Positions 5,796-10,098 of a DNA stretch of 10,098 bases are shown one piece after another (within the stretch, counting starts at the first letter, position 1; each line of letters begins with the position of its first letter). The stretch comes from Rhodospirillales bacterium. Lineage in GTDB: Bacteria; Pseudomonadota; Gammaproteobacteria; Steroidobacterales; Rariloculaceae. The position numbers were made by a program, and so were the translations under genes. The stretch lies in NCBI GenBank assembly GCA_024640665.1, contig JAHEEO010000065.1, positions 1-10,098 of the forward strand. Direction: 5' to 3'. The notes below the pieces were generated by a model, which searched no databases, was not told where the DNA came from, and was given only the letters and a program-made list of their open reading frames with translations.

Positions 5796-6458
5796 TTGAC
5801 AACAGGAATCTTTGCACTGATCCGACGCTACTTCGTAGCCGGCCTGCTCGTATGGGTGCCGATCGGCGTCACCGTCTTCATCTTTCGTTTGCTGCTGAGC
5901 TTAATGGACCAGCTGTTGTTTTGGCTGCCAAGGCAATATCGTCCTGACGAGTTGCTAGGTTTCCCAATTCCCGGTTTGGGTGCCATTCTCGCAATACTGT
6001 TACTGCTTGTTACCGGCATGCTGGGCGCCAACTTCTTCGGCCGGCGTCTGGTCGCCTTTTACGAGAGTGTGCTGGCGCGCATCCCGCTCGTTCGGTCTGT
6101 TTACGGTTCGGTCAAGCACTTTGCCGAAATGGTCTTGAGCGACAGTGGCACGTCTTTCAAAAAAGTGCTGCTGATCGAGTATCCACGCACCGGGCTCTAC
6201 AGTATTGTGTTTCAAACTTCAGACAACCCCGCTGAGGTGCAGGCTCGCACAGGCGAGGAAATCATCACGGTCTTTTTGCCAACCACGCCAAACCCGACTT
6301 CGGGTTTCATGTTGTTCGTTCCCAAAGATGCTGCCGTGGAGCTGGAGATGAGTGTCGAGGAGGCGCTAAAGATGGTCGTCTCATTGGGCGTTGTCGCGCC
6401 ACGGTGGGCTGCACTTTACCCCGATCGGAAGCTTGCGCGCCCCGGAGCGAGCCCGTAA
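5796..6458 (+). CDS. DUF502 family membrane protein
   Basis: The 220-residue product belongs to DUF502, an uncharacterised inner-membrane family common in Proteobacteria and also found in plants. Two hydrophobic helices, about residues 13-38 (YFVAGLLVWVPIGVTVFIF) and 59-80 (IPGLGAILAILLLLVTGMLG), are followed by a soluble domain with the family hallmarks RIPLVRSVYGSVKH (95-108), PNPTSGFMLFVP (165-176) and MSVEEALKMVVSLGVV (185-200). The only usable start is TTG at 5796, directly after the TAG of the preceding gene and in the same frame; the next in-frame ATG lies beyond the first helix. A weak GGTGG (5786-5790) sits 5 bases before it, so translation is probably coupled to, or re-initiated after, the FmdB-family gene. 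aspS starts 49 bases downstream. Function unknown. Confidence 0.88.
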   Translation: MTTGIFALIRRYFVAGLLVWVPIGVTVFIFRLLLSLMDQLLFWLPRQYRPDELLGFPIPGLGAILAILLLLVTGMLGANFFGRRLVAFYESVLARIPLVRSVYGSVKHFAEMVLSDSGTSFKKVLLIEYPRTGLYSIVFQTSDNPAEVQARTGEEIITVFLPTTPNPTSGFMLFVPKDAAVELEMSVEEALKMVVSLGVVAPRWAALYPDRKLARPGASP

Positions 6459-6495
6459 CATCCCGCCTCTCTTCTGGCACTGATAAACCCGTTAC

Positions 6496-6501
6496 AAGGG
6501 G
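6496..6501 (+). promoter_or_regulatory. Strong Shine-Dalgarno of aspS
   Basis: AAGGGG ends 6 bases before the ATG at 6508, the strongest ribosome binding site in the cluster. It fixes the aspS start, which gives the conserved family N-terminus MRSHYCG. The gap 6459-6507 shows no convincing promoter. Confidence 0.7.
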
Positions 6502-6507
6502 CATCTC

Positions 6508-8277
6508 ATGCGCAGTCACTACTGCGGTCACGTCGATACTTCATTGGTTGGCCAAGAAATTTCCGTCGCTGGGTGGGTACATCGTCGCCGCGACCACGGC
6601 GGTGTGATTTTCGTCGATCTCCGTGATCGCGAAGGCATATTGCAGGTTGTGTTTGATCCGGATGATGCGGCGATGTTTGCCGAAGCCGAGCGGATTCGCG
6701 GCGAGTATGTATTGCAGGTGCGCGGCAAGCTGCGGCATCGGCCAGAAGGTACCGTCAATCCCGATATGCGCACCGGTGAAGTCGAACTGCTCGCGACCGA
6801 CCTGCAAGTGCTGAATACATCCAAAACGCCGCCATTTCATCACGATGAGCATGTCAGCGAAGAGTTGCGACTGCGCTATCGTTACCTCGATCTGCGGCGC
6901 GAACCTATGCTGAACAATTTGCGCTTGCGCCACACCGTTGCGCGGGCATTGCGCGCGTATTTGGACGTGCAGGGCTTTATCGACGTTGAAACGCCGATTC
7001 TGACCAAGACAACCCCAGAAGGTGCGCGCGATTACCTGGTGCCGAGCCGGACACATCCCGGTAACTTTTTCGCGTTGCCACAATCGCCGCAATTGCTGAA
7101 GCAATTGTTAATGATGTCCGGTTTCGATCGCTATTATCAGATCGTGAAGTGCTTCCGCGACGAAGATCTTCGTGCCGACAGGCAGCCGGAATTTACGCAG
7201 CTCGATATCGAAACTTCATTTTTGGATGAACACGAAATCATGCAAATGATGGAGGCATTGATTCGGCATGCTTTCAAAGTTGCACTCAGTGTCGATCTGC
7301 CGGACCCGTTTCCGACAATGGCCCATGCCGAGGCGATGCTGCGGTTCGGCAGTGACAAGCCGGATCTGCGCAATCCGCTCGAATTAGTCGAGGTCGGCGA
7401 TTTGTTTGCCGATGTCGAATTCAAGGTATTTGCGGCGCCCGCCAATGATGCAGGCAGTCGCATCGCAGCTTTGCGCGTGCCGCAAGGCGGGACATTGTCA
7501 CGCAAGGAAATTGACGATTACACAGCGTTGGTAGGTCGTTATGGTGCGAAGGGTCTGGCTTACATCAAGGTCAACGACCGTGCTGCAGGCGCAGCCGGAT
7601 TGCAGTCGCCTATTCTGAAGTTCCTGCCGGGCGAAGCCGTCGAAGCTGTCCTAGTGCGAACCGGCGCCGAAACCGGCGATCTCGTGTTCTTCGGTGCGGA
7701 CAAAGACAAAGTAGTCAACGAGTCGCTCGCTGCATTGCGGGACGCACTTGGCGTCGACCGCGGCCTCATTGCCGGCGACTGGGCACCGCTGTGGGTTGTC
7801 GATTTTCCGATGTTCGAGCGTGACAGCAGCGGCAACCTAACGCCATTGCATCACCCGTTCACGGCGCCCAGCGTCGATTCTCCCGAACAGCTGCTGGCAG
7901 CGCCGGCGGAGGCCATGTCACGGGCCTACGACATGGTGCTGAACGGCTATGAGATTGGCGGCGGGTCTATCCGTATTCACAAAACCGAGATGCAGTCAGC
8001 CGTGTTTGAGGTGCTGGGCATTGGTGCCGAAGAGGCCCAGTCCAAGTTCGGGTTCTTGTTGACGGCGCTCGAGTACGGATGTCCACCGCACGGCGGAATT
8101 GCGTTCGGGCTGGACCGAATCGTCATGTTGATGGCCGGTGCCGACAGCATTCGCGATGTCATGGCATTTCCTAAAACACAAAATGCCAATTGCTTGTTGA
8201 CAGGTGCTCCAAGCGATGCAGATCCGGCCCAGCTAAAAGAAGTCGGTTTGCGCCTGCGGACGTCCGCGAAGTCATGA
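6508..8277 (+). CDS. aspS: Aspartyl-tRNA synthetase, predicted non-discriminating (Asp/Asn)
   Basis: This class II synthetase charges tRNA with aspartate. The 589-residue length matches bacterial AspRS (E. coli 590). An N-terminal OB-fold anticodon-binding domain spans 1-105 (GWVHRRRDHGGVIF, DLRDREG). The catalytic core carries the PEGARDYLVPSR and QSPQLLKQLL loops, motif 2 FRDEDLRADRQPEFTQ from 216 (Arg217) and motif 3 GIAFGLDRIVMLMAG (Arg537); both arginines have the E. coli numbering. The bacterial GAD insert lies at about 285-415. His30 and Gly81 in the anticodon domain match Pseudomonas aeruginosa AspRS, where these positions were linked to relaxed recognition of tRNA-Asn; E. coli has Leu and Lys. 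This suggests it also makes Asp-tRNA-Asn for amidation by GatCAB, which is inference. Its stop overlaps the nudB start by ATGA. Confidence 0.97.
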   Translation: MRSHYCGHVDTSLVGQEISVAGWVHRRRDHGGVIFVDLRDREGILQVVFDPDDAAMFAEAERIRGEYVLQVRGKLRHRPEGTVNPDMRTGEVELLATDLQVLNTSKTPPFHHDEHVSEELRLRYRYLDLRREPMLNNLRLRHTVARALRAYLDVQGFIDVETPILTKTTPEGARDYLVPSRTHPGNFFALPQSPQLLKQLLMMSGFDRYYQIVKCFRDEDLRADRQPEFTQLDIETSFLDEHEIMQMMEALIRHAFKVALSVDLPDPFPTMAHAEAMLRFGSDKPDLRNPLELVEVGDLFADVEFKVFAAPANDAGSRIAALRVPQGGTLSRKEIDDYTALVGRYGAKGLAYIKVNDRAAGAAGLQSPILKFLPGEAVEAVLVRTGAETGDLVFFGADKDKVVNESLAALRDALGVDRGLIAGDWAPLWVVDFPMFERDSSGNLTPLHHPFTAPSVDSPEQLLAAPAEAMSRAYDMVLNGYEIGGGSIRIHKTEMQSAVFEVLGIGAEEAQSKFGFLLTALEYGCPPHGGIAFGLDRIVMLMAGADSIRDVMAFPKTQNANCLLTGAPSDADPAQLKEVGLRLRTSAKS

Positions 8278-8714
8278 CGAAGCAAAAGCGCCGACCCGAG
8301 TCGGTGCTTGTCGTTGTTCATACGCCTTCGCTCATGGTTTTGTTATTGGAGCGGGTTGAGCCGGCCGGCTTCTGGCAGTCGGTGACCGGGAGCCTCGAAT
8401 GGGGCGAAGCGCCGATTGACGCAGCCGCGCGCGAGCTCGTTGAGGAAACCGGCTTGCCGCCGGCCGCGCTGCGTGATGGCCGTATCGCACGCCGATTTCC
8501 GATCCTGCCGGCATGGCGTAGTCGTTTTGCCGCAGACGTAGATTCCAATCTCGAACACGTCTGGTATCTTGAAGTGGCGGCGCCTGTTGATGTGCAACTC
8601 AACGCGAGCGAGCATCGCCGCTTCGTTTGGTTGCCGCTGTCGGAGGCAATAGAAAAAGCCAGCTCATGGACCAATCGGGCAGCCCTCGAGACGCTGTTGA
8701 TGCCCACGACATGA
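8274..8714 (+). CDS. nudB: Dihydroneopterin triphosphate diphosphatase NudB (Nudix hydrolase)
   Basis: NudB removes pyrophosphate from dihydroneopterin triphosphate, the second step of folate synthesis. The ATG at 8274 overlaps the aspS stop (ATGA) and gives 146 residues (E. coli 150); the in-frame ATG at 8190 lies inside aspS and is not needed. A perfect Nudix box, GX5EX7REUXEEXGU, spans 39-61: Gly39, Glu45, Arg53-Glu54, Glu57-Glu58 and Gly60-Leu61, the metal-binding and catalytic helix. Features shared with E. coli NudB include RPESVLVVVH at the start, FWQSVTGSLEWGE leading into the box, and SSWTNRAALETLL at the end. aspS-nudB adjacency is also the E. coli order, which supports NudB over other Nudix enzymes. 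Translation is likely coupled to aspS. Confidence 0.9.
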   Translation: MTKQKRRPESVLVVVHTPSLMVLLLERVEPAGFWQSVTGSLEWGEAPIDAAARELVEETGLPPAALRDGRIARRFPILPAWRSRFAADVDSNLEHVWYLEVAAPVDVQLNASEHRRFVWLPLSEAIEKASSWTNRAALETLLMPTT

Positions 8715-9346
8715 GTGCTCCCGCAGTTGTCGTCGCACATGGCCTGTGGCTGCCAGGCGGAGAAACCTGGTTGCTGCGCCGGCGTTTGGCGCAGCAAGGA
8801 TTCGAGCCTTATCTGTTTCGTTATCAAACAGTCGCCGAAGGCCTCGAGCATAACGCTGCGCAGCTCGATAAGTTCGCAGCGCGGCTGGACAATCCAGTGG
8901 TCCACTTCGTTGGCTACAGCCTCGGCGGCGTAATCAGCGTATTGATGTTGCGGCGCACGAAAAACCCGCGAATCGGTCGACTCGTCTGCATGGGCTCGCC
9001 GCTCAGCGGCAGCGCCGCAGCCCGCATGCTCGAAGGCTTGCCGGGCGGAAAGCGCTTGATGGGTCGCAGCATCGTCGAGCTCAACAAGCGCGCTGGCGTT
9101 GGTCGCTGGGAAGGCGATGTCGAGATTGGCGTCGTGGCCGGCAACTTGCCTTTTGGCGGGGGCCGCCTGATGGGCGCGCTCGGCGTCGCGAGTGACGGAA
9201 CCGTTGCCATCTCTGAAACGAAGATGGACGGTATCAAAGCGCACATCGTTCGTCATGTTTCCCATACTTCGATGATGTTTTCGGCGCTCGTTGCTGACGA
9301 CGTTGGCCGATTCCTAAGCACTGGAAGCTTCGAGGCCGAGGCCTAG
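8711..9346 (+). CDS. Serine alpha/beta hydrolase (lipase/esterase-like), substrate unknown
   Basis: The product is a small cytoplasmic alpha/beta hydrolase without signal peptide: 211 residues from the ATG at 8711. A complete triad is visible: Ser70 in the nucleophile elbow GYSLGG, Asp162 in ASDGTVAISET and His185 in VSHTSMMFS, with HGLW (10-13) forming the oxyanion region. The SDGTV and SHTSM arrangement resembles lipase/PGAP1-like esterases found as single-domain proteins in many Proteobacteria. The chosen start overlaps the nudB stop by ATGA, repeating the aspS/nudB junction; ATG 8666 would add 15 residues (MDQSGSPRDAVDAHD) that look unlike the family. No strong ribosome binding site is seen for either, consistent with coupling. 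As last gene of the aspS-nudB cluster it may be cotranscribed with them, but no functional link is evident. Confidence 0.85.
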   Translation: MSAPAVVVAHGLWLPGGETWLLRRRLAQQGFEPYLFRYQTVAEGLEHNAAQLDKFAARLDNPVVHFVGYSLGGVISVLMLRRTKNPRIGRLVCMGSPLSGSAAARMLEGLPGGKRLMGRSIVELNKRAGVGRWEGDVEIGVVAGNLPFGGGRLMGALGVASDGTVAISETKMDGIKAHIVRHVSHTSMMFSALVADDVGRFLSTGSFEAEA

Positions 9347-9357
9347 GCTGAGTGAGC

Positions 9358-9379
9358 GCCGCCCCGTTAGGGTAGCGGC
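9358..9379. terminator. Stem-loop in the convergent gap between the hydrolase gene and mutS
   Basis: GCCGCCCC-GTTA-GGG-TA-GCGGC folds into an eight-pair stem with a TA bulge and a GTTA loop, 11 bases after the hydrolase stop. Neither strand has a run of T after it, so it is not a canonical intrinsic terminator. A second weak pair, CTGCC (9405-9409) with GGCAG (9421-9425), and a long-range match GCCCCG (9361-9366) with CGGGGC (9418-9423) suggest the whole 93-base gap could fold and act on both convergent transcripts. Confidence 0.3.
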
Positions 9380-9439
9380 AGATTGAAGACGGCCGGATTG
9401 AACACTGCCTGACTTAGCGGGGCAGAAATTGGCGTTTAC

Positions 9440-10098
9440 TTATTGCCGTGGATCGGCCAGTTCGAGCAACTCGTAAATCAGTTCTAGCGCCTGCCGTGGC
9501 GTTAGGTCGTCGCTGTCGACACCCGCGAGCCTTTGGCGCAGCGCGTCGGGACTTGCCGGCATGTCGGTGACTGAAGCTACCGCCGCGTCAATTGAGCTCG
9601 AGTCGGCATCTGGCCGGGCAGCAAATTCGGGCTGTTCAAATGGCAGCGATTGTTGCGGCGAAAATGCAGCGGCTGTCGCGACCTGCGATTGTTCGAGTTG
9701 AGTCAAGTACTGTTGCGCTGACTGGATCACCGCATCCGGCACACCGGCCAGGCGCGCGACATGCAGTCCGTAACTTTGATTCGCTGGCCCGTCTTTAACG
9801 GTGTGCAGAAACACCAGCTCGTCGCCATGCTCAGTGGCATCCAAATGCACATTGCGGCATGTGCTCAGTTCGTTTGGCAGGCTGGTCAACTCAAAATAAT
9901 GTGTCGCAAACAGCGTCAGCGCGTGCACGCTGCCCGCAATCGATCGTGCGGCCGCCCAGGCCAACGACAGGCCATCAAATGTACTGGTGCCGCGCCCAAT
10001 TTCATCCATCAGGACCAGACTCGATGCTGTGGCGTTGTTCAAGATATTTGCTGTCTCGGTCATTTCCACCATAAAGGTCGATCGTCCCCCGGCAAGAT
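9440..10098 (-). CDS. mutS: DNA mismatch repair protein MutS, C-terminal part (5' end outside window)
   Basis: MutS binds mismatches and uses ATP to recruit MutL. About 218 C-terminal residues are visible, reading from the right edge to TAA at 9440-9442; full-length MutS is about 850. The first codons read LAGGRSTFMVEMTETANIL, the family signature, so the frame continues past the window and the internal ATG at 10072 is not the start. Then come Walker B LVLMDEIGRGTSTFDG and FATHYFELT with the conserved His. Next is a variable linker holding QQSLPF (9638-9655), which resembles a beta-clamp-binding motif. The C-terminal domain ends SDDLTPRQALELIYELLEL; its Asp and Arg match the E. coli Asp835 and Arg840 that mediate tetramer formation. 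It converges on the hydrolase gene. Confidence 0.97.
   Translation of the reverse strand, partial: LAGGRSTFMVEMTETANILNNATASSLVLMDEIGRGTSTFDGLSLAWAAARSIAGSVHALTLFATHYFELTSLPNELSTCRNVHLDATEHGDELVFLHTVKDGPANQSYGLHVARLAGVPDAVIQSAQQYLTQLEQSQVATAAAFSPQQSLPFEQPEFAARPDADSSSIDAAVASVTDMPASPDALRQRLAGVDSDDLTPRQALELIYELLELADPRQ

Noticed and set aside
5796..5801. A perfect TTGACA -35 box at the DUF502 start
   Set aside because: No -10-like hexamer lies 16-18 bases downstream (TGATCC/GATCCG/ATCCGA), and a start there would fall inside the coding sequence.
8256..8267. 12-base palindrome GCGGACGTCCGC just before the nudB start
   Set aside because: It lies inside the aspS coding sequence, has no loop for a hairpin, and is a single copy; chance in GC-rich DNA is sufficient.
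1..10098. Search for a defence, mobile or otherwise novel multigene system
   Set aside because: Every substantial gene is assigned to a housekeeping or widely conserved family; no transposase, integrase, toxin-antitoxin pair, CRISPR repeat or composition break was seen.

Overview
The window is a stretch of core bacterial chromosome, most likely from a gammaproteobacterium outside the Enterobacterales. Evidence is gene order and protein similarity: the order bamD (divergent) - rluD - pgeF - clpB is the one found in Escherichia coli, while the AspRS and other proteins look closer to Pseudomonas- or Xanthomonas-like relatives. Base composition is moderately GC-rich and even, and I see no insertion sequence, phage gene, CRISPR array, tRNA or rRNA.

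Layout. Positions 1-698 (minus) hold most of bamD, an outer-membrane assembly lipoprotein whose end lies outside the window. A 145-base divergent gap carries a perfect -10 box for bamD. On the plus strand follow rluD (23S rRNA pseudouridine synthase), pgeF (YfiH/peptidoglycan editing family) and, behind a good heat-shock sigma-32 promoter, clpB (disaggregase). After a 109-base gap with possible RNA structure comes a second plus-strand cluster: an FmdB-type zinc-ribbon protein, a DUF502 membrane protein, aspS, nudB and a serine alpha/beta hydrolase. The genes there are very tightly packed: FmdB and DUF502 abut in the same frame (TAG then TTG), and aspS/nudB and nudB/hydrolase each overlap by ATGA. 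The cluster ends against mutS, which runs the opposite way and enters from the right edge (only its C-terminal third is visible).

How the genes relate. They are housekeeping functions: envelope assembly (bamD, pgeF), ribosome maturation and tRNA charging (rluD, aspS), protein rescue (clpB), a folate-pathway phosphatase (nudB) and mismatch repair (mutS). The DUF502 protein, the FmdB-like protein and the hydrolase are the poorly understood members; their position beside aspS and nudB is the main clue available.

I did not find a convincing undescribed system. The points most worth checking are the AspRS residues that predict a non-discriminating enzyme (implying tRNA-dependent asparagine synthesis), the in-frame FmdB/DUF502 stop-start junction, the sigma-32 promoter, loss of the usual internal ClpB start codon, and a leader before the aspS cluster that could adopt two exclusive hairpins.
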